This document shows positions 1 to 8,354 of a DNA stretch of 64,000 nucleotides, one piece after another. Below the pieces are notes generated by a model. The model worked only from the letters and a program-made list of their open reading frames with translations, did no database searches and was not told where the DNA came from. Positions within the stretch are counted from its first letter, which is position 1. Each line of letters starts with the position of its first letter. The DNA is taken from positions 6,266,001-6,330,000 of the forward strand of contig NC_018025.1 in NCBI RefSeq assembly GCF_000266945.1. The letters are read 5' to 3'. The position numbers and the translations under genes are program-made. The DNA is from Desulfomonile tiedjei DSM 6799. GTDB taxonomy: Bacteria > Desulfobacterota > Desulfomonilia > Desulfomonilales > Desulfomonilaceae.

Positions 1-249
1 ACTCTTGACTGAGTAAGGCATCCCTCAGGTGCCCTTTTGAAAGAATTCGTTCGATTTGAACTTCGCCGACTCCTGCCATTGATCTTTCAGTGACAGAGCC
101 AATTTTCAATTTTTCTCACCGATTGTCGCACTGGTCTACCGGTGCCTATACCGATGGAAACCGAAAGAAATCGGTCCGTTCACGATGTCACATGCGGTCT
201 AAGGCAATCAGAAGGTTAAATCAGTTCCCTAATAAGGAAGGAGACAGGA
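1..249. other. intergenic, nothing recognised
   Basis: No convincing gene, RNA or repeat was seen here. The sequence lies downstream of the minus-strand regulator ending at 250. Confidence 0.4.
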
Positions 250-987
250 TCAAATAATCTTTGCCGAAACGTCCATTTCTTCTGCGCGGAACAGAACCTG
301 CCCGTGAAAATTCATCAGTCGGACCAAAGCATTCCAGTCCCCGGATGCCTTCCCCCCCAAGTGGTAGGCGCAAACTCCTTTAACCGGGAGCCCATCCAGA
401 AAGCCGTCCAAGGCTTCCTCGAAGGTGAATAGTTCCCCACGGGAACAGCAACCTTCCAACGTAGGGGATCCGGAACCTATCATTCCTTTATAGCCTCGTT
501 CGATGGCTCTGTGAGCCGCTGACCGCCAGGCATCGGCTGCGGCCATAGGGCCAGATCTTTCGCAGATGCTCGCCAGATCTGCAATTACCATCTCTCCCGC
601 CGCCTCAAATTTGGCTACGGGAAACCCTCTCTCTGTCAAAACCTTTCGGACTTCTTCCGGCTTTTGCCACCAGCAGGCTTTGAAGAGGAGATATCCCTTT
701 CGAGCATTTTCTCTGAAAAAACTAGCCTCAAAGTCCCAAACATCATTTTGTTCAGCCATCAGTGCCAGCGTGTGGCCAGGAACAAATTCGACTGACGCGG
801 AACGACGGTGCAGTAGAGGAGAGGCCCCTGCTGTTTTCTGCATGAACTCGGCAAGCTTTTCTCTGTCGATGCGCCACTCCTTGCCAAATTTCGCGGCGGG
901 CAGTTGGCCCAGACGGCACATTTTGTACACCGTGTTGGTGTGCGCTCTCAGAATTGATGCGACTTCTTCAACTGTCAAAAGGTCCAT
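250..987 (-). CDS. HTH regulator with MEDS (DcmR-type) sensory domain
   Basis: Predicted transcription regulator of 245 residues. Residues 1 to about 52 form a MerR/excisionase-type helix-turn-helix (opens MDLLTVEEVASIL, then TVYKMCRLGQLP). Residues about 65-240 follow the layout of the MEDS domain (methanogen/methylotroph DcmR sensory): FFRENARKGY, a central ERGYKGMIGSGS stretch, and a terminal LMNFHGQVLF block. DcmR, which names the family, controls dichloromethane dehalogenase in methylotrophs. The gene shares strand with the cmu-like methyltransferase operon about 430 bp upstream of it, so I infer a role in sensing a C1 or halomethane signal; that link is context only. The ATG at 987 is preceded by GGAAG at a normal distance. 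HTH call strong, MEDS call fairly strong, target unknown. Confidence 0.75.
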   Translation of the reverse strand: MDLLTVEEVASILRAHTNTVYKMCRLGQLPAAKFGKEWRIDREKLAEFMQKTAGASPLLHRRSASVEFVPGHTLALMAEQNDVWDFEASFFRENARKGYLLFKACWWQKPEEVRKVLTERGFPVAKFEAAGEMVIADLASICERSGPMAAADAWRSAAHRAIERGYKGMIGSGSPTLEGCCSRGELFTFEEALDGFLDGLPVKGVCAYHLGGKASGDWNALVRLMNFHGQVLFRAEEMDVSAKII

Positions 988-991
988 AACG

Positions 992-1234
992 TTACTTCCG
1001 GTCCTTATATACTCTGAGCACTAACTCTTCATTCTTAGATCTCTGCCCCTGACTGCCTGAATGGATATTGCTTAGGCGGTCAACACGGATCACGGGGGAT
1101 TCGACGATCACGGGCTTCTCTCGAACACCCGCCACAAACCGCATGAGAGCGGCTCGATAAAAAATATACGTCTCCAATTCCATTTCGTCAACGCATCTTA
1201 ACTTCTCGTCCAATGATCTAACATGTAATAACAA
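992..1234 (-). CDS. small uncharacterised ORF before the MEDS regulator
   Basis: An open frame of 80 codons from a TTG, or about 63 from the first in-frame ATG (begins MELETYIFYRAALMRF). It stops 4 bp before the MEDS regulator, whose Shine-Dalgarno lies inside its last codons, which would suit translational coupling. No domain is recognised, no good ribosome binding site precedes either start, and the composition is not distinctive. It could be a leader peptide or chance. Confidence 0.25.
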   Translation of the reverse strand: MLLHVRSLDEKLRCVDEMELETYIFYRAALMRFVAGVREKPVIVESPVIRVDRLSNIHSGSQGQRSKNEELVLRVYKDRK

Positions 1235-1413
1235 TTACTATTGACACTGAGAGCCTCAAGCAACGACCAGGAAAGACGGCACCCAGTGATGATCTGGAAC
1301 AAGCCAATGGACTCTAGCCGAATACGATCAGGCAAAACCAGATGACAAACTGAGGTCCTGTGAACCGTAGCGGCCATCAGCTCGGCCTCTCCTTGAAGCG
1401 CTTAGACTTGCCT
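1235..1413. other. intergenic between HPP gene and regulator
   Basis: No gene seen. This stretch probably holds the promoter of the minus-strand regulator and the 3' end of the HPP transcript, but I found no clear -35/-10 pair or terminator. Confidence 0.3.
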
Positions 1414-2073
1414 TCAATCGGGTTTTCGATGAATCCAGAACTCAGGGTAACGCCTCTCGCTGGCTATGTTATTTACCAAAAGTGCGGTGAACAAGAGAAA
1501 CAAAGCTCCTGCTCCTGCAGGCGCAATAACGTAAGAGAACCCCATGTTATGAATGCTGTCAGGGCCAATTACCGCGAAAAGTGCCGTACCTCCGCCCGGT
1601 GGATGCAGGGTTTTGGTCAGTTGCATAGCCGCAATAGCAGCGGCAGTTCCGATGCCCGCAGCAAGCCATGGATGTCCTGGTAAGAGCTTGAATGATAAGA
1701 CGCCCGCAAGAGCTGATAGCACATGTCCTCCAACGAGGCTCCGGGGCTGTGCGAAGAAATGTTGTCTGTTGCCAAACACCAGAACCGCCGATGCGCCAAA
1801 AGCGCTTGTGAGAAGCAATGAATCTTGGCCGGAAGGGACAGTAAAATCCACAAGCCCCAGTCCTGCGATTCCGAGAAACGCCCCCAAGCACCATCGGCAA
1901 GCATCCCGAAGGGTGACTTTCTCGGCAGGTTTCGTCTCGTCCAGTAATATTTTCGAATTCTGTACCATACGGTCTGCCTCGCGTGCGGCACGTTCTGAGC
2001 CGACTAAGGAAGCGGCTACCCTCATCCTAGACGGAACAGCCGCCGTGCTCCGCATTTGTCCCGAATGATCCAC
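1414..2073 (-). CDS. HPP-family integral membrane protein
   Basis: A 219-residue membrane protein. After a polar N-terminus of about 50 residues come four or five hydrophobic segments: CLGAFLGIAGLGLVDF, SLLLTSAFGASAVLVF, VGGHVLSALAGVLSF, WLAAGIGTAAAIAAMQL and VIAPAGAGALFLLFTALLV. The signature LTKTLHPPGGGTALFAVIG contains the HPP motif that names the family (PF04982). Members are inner-membrane proteins, some linked to nitrite or other small-anion movement; the substrate here is unknown. It starts about 20 bp after the fmdB-like gene, so it is likely the last gene of the cmu-like operon. The longest frame opens with GTG at 2073; ATG codons at 2055 and 2025 are possible and none has a strong ribosome binding site. 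Confidence 0.75.
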   Translation of the reverse strand: MDHSGQMRSTAAVPSRMRVAASLVGSERAAREADRMVQNSKILLDETKPAEKVTLRDACRWCLGAFLGIAGLGLVDFTVPSGQDSLLLTSAFGASAVLVFGNRQHFFAQPRSLVGGHVLSALAGVLSFKLLPGHPWLAAGIGTAAAIAAMQLTKTLHPPGGGTALFAVIGPDSIHNMGFSYVIAPAGAGALFLLFTALLVNNIASERRYPEFWIHRKPD

Positions 2074-2094
2074 CTGAGGTAAACAGCTTCTGTT

Positions 2095-2397
2095 TTATTC
2101 GGGCTTCACGTTTCCCAGGGCCAAATCTATCCGATCTTGGAATGGGTTGGTCTTGGTCATTTTCACTGCACATCGACACGCGTGCGTATGTCCGCAGGAC
2201 TTGGCTGCATCGGCATGAACATGCCCTTTGCCTGCGCCGGCAGAGGAAGAGATAACGCTGAATCTGGAGACTTGAGCAGCTCTCATCACTCCGCCGCAGT
2301 GAACACAAATGAGTTCCATCTCGTTCTTGATCGTAGTATCCGCGAGTACATCACGACTGGCTTCACATTCGACACACACGAACTCGTAGATTGGCAT
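2095..2397 (-). CDS. fmdB: FmdB-type zinc-ribbon protein
   Basis: A 100-residue protein opening MPIYEFVCVECEASRDVL, the hallmark of the FmdB/CxxC zinc-ribbon family (proposed regulatory proteins). Cys8, Cys11, Cys31 and Cys34 make the ribbon; the tail adds a His/Cys-rich patch (SCGHTHACRCAV). I chose the ATG at 2397 because the family motif begins there, although the frame stays open upstream to 2607. In aerobic chloromethane degraders an fmdB gene follows cmuBCA (family knowledge, from memory), and here it sits two genes after the cmuA-like gene on the same strand. That conserved neighbourhood supports both calls. Confidence 0.8.
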   Translation of the reverse strand: MPIYEFVCVECEASRDVLADTTIKNEMELICVHCGGVMRAAQVSRFSVISSSAGAGKGHVHADAAKSCGHTHACRCAVKMTKTNPFQDRIDLALGNVKPE

Positions 2398-2603
2398 GAC
2401 ACTATCCCTTTCTCTCGACTTCCTTCGAAAATCAACAATGTCCGTAGCAAAACTGCCGTTACTTGCAATCTGGCCTCTCTTTGTCGATTGCCATCTCATT
2501 CGTGTACTAAGTGCACACTCAGGAGTGGCAACAAGAAGGGGGGGACTGGTGGAAAGAGCAAATTCGATGAAGATATTCTCTTTCGCCCAGGTCCGATCAG
2601 ACT

Positions 2604-2723
2604 TCATGATTCCAGATCAATCGTTTCATGCCCGGCAGCACAGGCCCTCATGAATCTATCGAAAAAGGCTTTCAGCTCTTCTTCAGACAACCCATATTTT
2701 GTCATCAATTCCTGGTCCGTCAT
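2604..2723 (-). CDS. small hypothetical protein between cmuA-like and fmdB-like genes
   Basis: A 39-codon frame (begins MTDQELMTKYGLSEEEL, then KAFFDRFMRACAAG), or 55 codons from a GTG at 2771. The MTKYGLSEEELKAFF pattern resembles the short helical module seen at the end of several deltaproteobacterial proteins, where it reads roughly KYGLSxxxLxxLFxxL. I recognise the pattern only, not a function. It lies in the same direction as its neighbours inside the operon. Confidence 0.4.
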   Translation of the reverse strand: MTDQELMTKYGLSEEELKAFFDRFMRACAAGHETIDLES

Positions 2724-2923
2724 TGTCTCAATATCGTTTCTCGCCTCTGAAACGGATACAGCCCTTCTCACTTGTGACCCCCATGAGATTCCGTCCTACC
2801 TGACGGGATGTTCATAGAGATAGCGTGTTCAGCCACCATCAGATCAGCTTTAAACTTCGACAATGTGCCGAGGAGAGTGCCAAAGACGCCCTCCTCAGCT
2901 TTGACAAAAAAAACAGGTTATTA

Positions 2924-4771
2924 TTATGCGGCGGCTCCAAGGTGCTCCTTTACGAGCATGACCGCTGCGTTGGCGTCAGAGCCGTACTTCACACCCATCT
3001 GTTTAGCAATCTTCTCGTTCATGGCTGCTCCACCGGCCATGACCAGGTACTTGTCACCTAGACCTCCGGTCTTGAGCGCCTCAACCGTCTCTTCTGCGTA
3101 GGTGACGGATGAGTTGGTCATGACTGACATGCCGATGGCTACAGCGTTGTGGAATTGGGCCGCTTCCACGAACTGTTCGGGTTTCACGTTCTTTCCAAGG
3201 TCGATAACATTGTACCCATTGGCCTTGAGCATGAGGACCACAAGATTCTTTCCGATGTCCTGAGTATTTCCACGTACAAGCCCCATGATCACAGTCTCTT
3301 TCTTGCTCACTCCTGCACCCGCCGCCTCCAGAAGCGGAGTGAGGATGGGCATTGCCTTTTCCATAGCTTTGGCGGCCTTTAACATGTCAGTGATGAAGCG
3401 TTCATTACGTTCATACAGGTCGCCTATCATCTTCATTCCGAGGGAGAGGCCATCGAAAATGATCTGCTGGGGGGGCAAACCTCGCTCCAACCCCTTATTT
3501 GTCCATTCCACTACCTTGTCCCCGTCATATTCCATGATGGCATTGGCCAAACCGAAAAATACTTCCTGTTCAGGAGTCCGCACTGCAGCCTGGGTCTTGT
3601 CAATGCCCATTCTGACTATTTGATCGTTTTCCGTGGAGATCTTGCGCATACCGGGATGTTTCGGATGGCCGGCCAAGTAGACATTGCTCAGGTCGCCGAG
3701 AGCCTCCACATCCATGGGATACTTGATGGCCGCGCATGTGTCGATCAGGGCGCGCATATTTTCTTCGGGCACTGTCCAGTCAATGTCGCAACCCGGCATA
3801 CAGATAAAGCCTCCGTTATATCCGACCTCAGCGGCGAGTTTCTTCACCTCGTTGGCCACATCTTGAGGTGTACCATGAGTAAGTGTTGAATAAGGACTAA
3901 GAGTGCCCATCAGCGAAATTTCAGCGCCGATGGTCCGTTTCGCAATGTCCATGCCAGGGTACATATCGCCGTTGAAGTTGAAGCAGCCATTCTTGGCGAT
4001 ATCCGGCCAGATTGGCTGAGTATAGGTGCAGGTGTGAGTGAATCCGATCCCTCCGATTCCCTTGATGTACGCAAACAACTCCTTTTGATAGGGCAATCCG
4101 AACTCATGGTAGAGGTCAGGTGGGAGAATGTCGCAGGAGCAGAAGGGATCGAGGATGTTGCATACGTCGATGCCGGCTTCGAACATCATTTTGCAGATGT
4201 TCTTCACGCAATCGAGCGATAGTTCGATAATTTCCTTTGCATAGTCCGGCTCGTCGGCCAGGTAGGTGAAAAATTCGCTTGTTCCAGTCACCATCTGGGC
4301 AGTGGTGATGGGACCGCCAACTGGAGTGGCTAGCGCATGGGTGTCCTTCCAACCCTCTTTGACGAATGTACGGATTTCCTCCTGGATGGCACGCAAGCGC
4401 CCCTTTTCGGGGTTGAACCCTTTTGAGGTATAGGTCTCTTTCAAGCGATAGAAATCCTCTTTGGTGGGAGCAGGATGCGAGATTAAGGAAGGCTGGGCGT
4501 AGGGGAGATATTCCAAGACCGCACCCAGATTTTCCACTGGAGTGAACAGGTCGGTACCGGCGATCACTACATCCCCACCGAATTTCTGGTGAGCCTTTAT
4601 CTTGGCTCTTGCTTGTGCTTCGCCGTCAAGGAGAACTTCGTTGACCCTAACGCCCCCTTCTCGAATACCCCGTGTCATCAATAGTGGGCATACGGGCACC
4701 TGATCGGGCAATGACTCCATGGTGACTGCCGCAAAAACTCTTTCTCGACTGGTCATCTTTGAAACGCTCAT
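2924..4771 (-). CDS. cmuA: CmuA-like methyltransferase/corrinoid fusion protein
   Basis: 615 residues in two parts. Residues ~1-350 are a UroD-fold (MtaA/MtbA-type) methyltransferase with zinc-ligand candidates His246, Cys248 and Cys328 (GFTHTCTYT; CMPGCDI). Residues ~400-615 are a helical cap plus a B12-binding Rossmann domain with GNTQDIGKN at 501-509. Such fusions are typical of CmuA, which moves the methyl group of chloromethane to its own corrinoid; length and architecture agree. The usual cobalt-ligand His of DxHxxG is Gln504; from memory CmuA proteins share this change. Neighbours are MtrH-like CmuB, CmuC-like and FmdB, as in cmuBCA-fmdB. ATG at 4771 has GGAG nine bases upstream. The substrate could instead be another methyl donor. 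Confidence 0.8.
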   Translation of the reverse strand: MSVSKMTSRERVFAAVTMESLPDQVPVCPLLMTRGIREGGVRVNEVLLDGEAQARAKIKAHQKFGGDVVIAGTDLFTPVENLGAVLEYLPYAQPSLISHPAPTKEDFYRLKETYTSKGFNPEKGRLRAIQEEIRTFVKEGWKDTHALATPVGGPITTAQMVTGTSEFFTYLADEPDYAKEIIELSLDCVKNICKMMFEAGIDVCNILDPFCSCDILPPDLYHEFGLPYQKELFAYIKGIGGIGFTHTCTYTQPIWPDIAKNGCFNFNGDMYPGMDIAKRTIGAEISLMGTLSPYSTLTHGTPQDVANEVKKLAAEVGYNGGFICMPGCDIDWTVPEENMRALIDTCAAIKYPMDVEALGDLSNVYLAGHPKHPGMRKISTENDQIVRMGIDKTQAAVRTPEQEVFFGLANAIMEYDGDKVVEWTNKGLERGLPPQQIIFDGLSLGMKMIGDLYERNERFITDMLKAAKAMEKAMPILTPLLEAAGAGVSKKETVIMGLVRGNTQDIGKNLVVLMLKANGYNVIDLGKNVKPEQFVEAAQFHNAVAIGMSVMTNSSVTYAEETVEALKTGGLGDKYLVMAGGAAMNEKIAKQMGVKYGSDANAAVMLVKEHLGAAA

Positions 4772-4814
4772 TTTGCTTCACTCCGTTGGTTGGTAGTTGT
4801 TGTTTTCGGTGTGC

Positions 4815-6125
4815 TCAAAGCACCTTCTGCCCTCTCATTGAATGAATTCGTGCCCTTCGGCCCACCTCCTTCCTAACTGTCTGGATTGGCAGCGGGGCGT
4901 AGTGACTGATCGCATCGGTGTGGATAAGTTGCGAATCAAATTTCGGAAGCCGAGCCGACATGGTTTTTCTTGATGCCTCTTCAATGATGCTCCGAATCGG
5001 CCCGACATTCCTGAAAGAATCAAAATCGTCATGACTCAGATTCCGTATCAAGGTGGCCCCACGTACAGCGTCGAGCACTTCCTCCATGGAAGACAGACTG
5101 TCCAAGGGGGCTGCAATTACTGGAACACTGTGAGCCAACTCTGTTATCAGTGAAGCAATGCTGGCCTTGTCTTGATCTTCAAGAGCAGCGCCCAGAGCGC
5201 ACAGATCATTGGCCACATGCAGCACCACGGATGCCGGTAGTCCTTGGCGAATTTGTCTGACCCCCATATCTGTGGCTCTGGTATCCAAGTTGACTATTTC
5301 GATCCCGAGATCGGCAATATCTGAGAGAATAGGTCTGATGGCCCCACAACTGTGAAAGCAGATCGCTGCTGAGGTCAAACTCCGCAGTCTCGTCAGCAAA
5401 TCTCTCAGCCTAGGACGTATGTAGGTTCGAAAATCCGAAGGGGAAAAAAACATGCTGTTTCCAAAGCCGAGATCATCGCAGTAAACTATAACATCGGGCT
5501 TTCGGGCGAGTTTCCCTAACATGTAGGCATAGGATTCCACGATGGTTTCGAGGGACCAATCGAGTAAAGCCGAAGCCATCTGCCAGTTGGTGGTGCAGTC
5601 CTCCATGAATTTCCAAGAGTTTCGCAGTAAAAAACACAGATCCAAAAGGCCCGGACACGGCGCATCGGCTATCACGATGTTGCGATCTGCGATTTCGGGT
5701 TCAATGTGTTGTACGGGCTGTAGCCACAGGGGCCTGGGGTGCCGTGTTACTTCCAGCAGTTCTGCGGTTTCCAGAGGATGCCCGAGCGGAGAGAAGGTTT
5801 TTCCGGCACACAACCACTGCACCCCGAATGGGTCGGCCCATTGCCCGTCCGCGATTTCCGGTTCGTCGAACAACAGACCGGTGCAGAGGAAATCGGATCC
5901 CAACCGGAGGCAATCAGTGGCTTCCAATGCCAGAGTCGCGTGAATCGGATTAGCCGTACCCCGACCTGCAGGAACTCCATGAACGACACCGGTCCGGATA
6001 CCTGTAAGAGAGGTTGTGCCGAGGTCGATCAGTGGCCTTCCCGATGTTGATCCCGCGAGCAACTGAGCGAGCCGTAACCGGCTACCTGTCACTTCCTGTC
6101 TGGGGACAATTTGAACATCTTCCAT
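4815..6125 (-). CDS. cmuC: CmuC-like UroD-family methyltransferase
   Basis: A 436-residue UroD-fold protein. It has the His258-x-Cys260 zinc pair in CFHSCGAIRPIL, but the region where MtaA/MtbA proteins carry the third Cys reads VIAAPLDS. Residues 1-20 are a short N-terminal extension. The CmuC protein of methylotrophs is a methyltransferase relative needed for chloromethane growth but without an assigned biochemical step (family knowledge). The gene overlaps the 3' end of the MtrH-like gene by 37 bp. I prefer the ATG at 6125 because AAGGA lies eight bases upstream; a GTG at 6092 would give a 4-bp GTGA overlap but has poor spacing to any ribosome site. Confidence 0.7.
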   Translation of the reverse strand: MEDVQIVPRQEVTGSRLRLAQLLAGSTSGRPLIDLGTTSLTGIRTGVVHGVPAGRGTANPIHATLALEATDCLRLGSDFLCTGLLFDEPEIADGQWADPFGVQWLCAGKTFSPLGHPLETAELLEVTRHPRPLWLQPVQHIEPEIADRNIVIADAPCPGLLDLCFLLRNSWKFMEDCTTNWQMASALLDWSLETIVESYAYMLGKLARKPDVIVYCDDLGFGNSMFFSPSDFRTYIRPRLRDLLTRLRSLTSAAICFHSCGAIRPILSDIADLGIEIVNLDTRATDMGVRQIRQGLPASVVLHVANDLCALGAALEDQDKASIASLITELAHSVPVIAAPLDSLSSMEEVLDAVRGATLIRNLSHDDFDSFRNVGPIRSIIEEASRKTMSARLPKFDSQLIHTDAISHYAPLPIQTVRKEVGRRARIHSMRGQKVL

Positions 6126-7000
6126 AGTGCGTGTCCTTGTGACAAATTCTGGCCGTCCAGCTCCTGGGCCGCAAAGCCATAGAAGACTTCCGCTGTGGCG
6201 GCCACATGGGCAGCCATGGTGGCTTTCTCAATGATGCCGTAATGCAAAAAATCCCCTCCCGCCGCACGGCACGCCACAAGTGCGGTTGCCAAGGACAAAT
6301 CGATCCACTCCCGACCTAGTTGGTACAAGGCTGTCCATTGCGAAAAGGCATTGGAGAACGCACAGCCAGCCGGATAACCGAACCGTTCGCGTACTGACTG
6401 GATTTCCCGCAAGTTCAGTCCGATGGATGGGGGGTCCATCGTGCCCACATCGACAATCGGGACCGAACAGCCAATCTCTTTCAACATCGGATGAAAAAGA
6501 GTCTCGATCATTTCGCAACAACCCTCAGGTGTGGGGTTGTCGATGTTGCTGGCAAGGATCAAGACCGTTGCAGGCAAATGGCGTCCCAGTGCCTCAATTT
6601 CTGCTCCTTCCGTGTCTTCGTTGAGCGACGCATAGATGCACCGATCCAGAATCCCGAGTTTGGTAGCGGCTTCCAGTCCGGCGAGACGTACCTCAGCCTC
6701 GGTGGAGTTGATCAACAAGGGAAGCCTTGTGCGTGCGCCGACGAATTCCAAGAATCTCCCCATGGCTTCCGAAGACGCGGCGATGACGTCAAAAGCCATC
6801 TGCACGCCGTAGCGTTCTGAAAGCGTGTTCACCCGATCCACCAATCTTGCCGCACGCTTTTCGTCAAATTCGCCTGCAAAGACGTCAGAAACAATCGAGT
6901 GCTTGTCGTAGAAAATACTTCCTACAACAAGGCCCGATGTAGCCCCCAGTGACCCTCCTATGGTTAGGTCTCCGATCTTAACTGGGCGATAGTCTGCCAA
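6089..7000 (-). CDS. cmuB: MtrH/CmuB-like methylcobamide:tetrahydrofolate methyltransferase
   Basis: 303 residues of the MtrH family (TIM barrel, pterin-binding type). Visible blocks: GDLTIGGSLGATSGLVVGSIFYD near the N-terminus, QMAFDVIAASSEAM, PLLINSTEAEVRLAGLEAA, SIVDVGTMDPPSIG-like VDVGTMDPPSIGLNL and a late GYPAGCAFSNAFSQW. MtrH and CmuB transfer a methyl group between a corrinoid protein and a tetrahydropterin, so this would be the second half-reaction after the CmuA-like protein. The start is TTG at 7000, set by the strong GGAGG/AAGGA just upstream and the family N-terminus; no better ATG exists. It is the first gene of the minus-strand operon. Confidence 0.8.
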   Translation of the reverse strand: MADYRPVKIGDLTIGGSLGATSGLVVGSIFYDKHSIVSDVFAGEFDEKRAARLVDRVNTLSERYGVQMAFDVIAASSEAMGRFLEFVGARTRLPLLINSTEAEVRLAGLEAATKLGILDRCIYASLNEDTEGAEIEALGRHLPATVLILASNIDNPTPEGCCEMIETLFHPMLKEIGCSVPIVDVGTMDPPSIGLNLREIQSVRERFGYPAGCAFSNAFSQWTALYQLGREWIDLSLATALVACRAAGGDFLHYGIIEKATMAAHVAATAEVFYGFAAQELDGQNLSQGHALWKMFKLSPDRK

Positions 7001-7056
7001 TTCCTTTTCCTCCTCCCCAGGGAGCGCTTTTCATAAGAGATCTCTCTTTATGACAG

Positions 7057-7087
7057 AAGTGTGTCACATGGTACTAAGTGGTGTCAA
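7057..7087 (-). promoter_or_regulatory. direct repeats and TTGACA box upstream of the cmuB-like gene
   Basis: On the plus strand AAGTGTGTCA (7057-7066) and AAGTGGTGTCA (7076-7086) repeat at about two helical turns. On the minus strand the second copy includes TTGACA (7082-7087), a good -35 box facing the operon, though the -10 at standard spacing is poor. This suits an activator-dependent promoter; the MEDS regulator is a candidate binder (inference). Confidence 0.35.
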
Positions 7088-7269
7088 GAGGTTTTAAATG
7101 TTATCAACTGTTAATAACGGGAATGCCATTCTAGACCAGGGACAGATTCACTGGAGTCGATTCACCAGAGTACGCAACAAGAGGATGTCCGAGAATTGCA
7201 ACGGCGTGCGAGAGGCCATTCGGGAAAGTCCACCCATCAAGAGAACGAGAGAAAAAGCATAGTTACCTT

Positions 7270-7515
7270 TCACAGCTCCAGATCATCTACATTCCGACAG
7301 CCAGAATTTATATGACGCGCAAAAAGTCGGGGAAATAGACTGGGAACGGCGGCTCCAATGAGCGTTTTGCCCACGCCCATTTCCCCAATACACATTACGT
7401 GATTATGCGTGCGTAAGGTCTCGACAGTTCCCTGTATTGCATCGGCCTGCGCCTGAAAGGGCTTTCGCTTGAGCTGATGCATTACAGGTGAACTTAGCAC
7501 CGCCATCTTGGTCTT
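7270..7515 (-). pseudogene. remnant of a P-loop ATPase/helicase
   Basis: The minus-strand frame encodes KPFQAQADAIQGTVETL followed by a Walker A motif, GEMGVGKTLIGAA. That combination resembles the start of a DEAD/DEAH or SNF2-type helicase core. It stops soon after and the upstream part of the frame has no recognisable protein character, so this is probably a decayed fragment. No intact neighbour claims it. Confidence 0.4.
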
Positions 7516-8354
7516 TCCGGAGCCTTCCAAAGGAAAGCGGGTCATTTCCATTGGCGGACCCAATCCAAAAATAGAAATACCTCTCTTACACGACAAGCTC
7601 CTAAGAGCTGCAGTCCTGGATAGGGCCAGGAAAACCATAGCAAGATTTGGCGCAAGCTCGGTCATGATGCTTGACTGGGTCGACGTGCGCTTGTCCGACG
7701 ACGAGGACGCAGCCACCACGAAGGCTGTCCTATAGCGGTTATCGAAAGTCTTGACGGAATCCAATGCCTGCAATGAGAAGAATCAGTAGCGCCGGCGTCC
7801 CTGCCGGCGAGAACTTATTGATTTGTTTGGTGAATTGTTCGCCGGCACGGAGGCCGGCGCTACCAATTGCTGGGAACTGCTCTTCACAATCCGTGATTAC
7901 TTTCGAGAATCGGTATAGTCGTAGCTCGTGATGCAAAGAGCTATTTGGAAGGGCTACAGCCAGCACGGCAGGTCGATGGAAAATACTTCTTTGACGAACC
8001 CATTGTGAGGGTTGCCAAAAACGACTGGTTCTCTGAATTCACGTTTCCTGTTCAGCGTGGGGGAAACCTCGACGGATGAAAGGGGAGAAACCCAAGAAGA
8101 AGGTCAGGATGAGGAAATAGGAATTGTGCGTTCGCGCCTTCAAATGGGTCTTCATTCTTGGCTTTTTCGGGAACTCCTATCCCCCGAATGCGAGATTACA
8201 CCCCAATTCGGCAGGGAGCGTCCGCTCCTTGCCACCACCGTACAAAGGAGTGGAAACATGGCTAAAACATTCGAGAGCAAAAGGACTCCAGCCGGAATGG
8301 CAGTGATGATGGACGCTATCGTCCTGATTTGTCATGACACGAGGCAACGGGTGT
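7516..8354. other. degraded intergenic stretch
   Basis: Apart from the palindromic repeat at 7787-7862 I see no intact gene. A plus-strand ATG at 8258 follows AAAGGAG and would encode 40 residues (MAKTFESKRTPAG...), but it matches nothing I know. The stretch looks like remnants between the cmu-like operon and the truncated reductase gene. Confidence 0.4.
7787..7862. repeat. REP-like palindrome (GCCGGCGTCCCTGCCGGC family)
   Basis: Two 24-base arms, at 7787-7810 and 7839-7862, are imperfect reverse complements separated by 28 bases. Each arm is itself palindromic around GTCCCTGC or its complement. Related single arms occur at 58806-58827 and 60913-60934, making a dispersed family in this genome. 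Confidence 0.65.
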
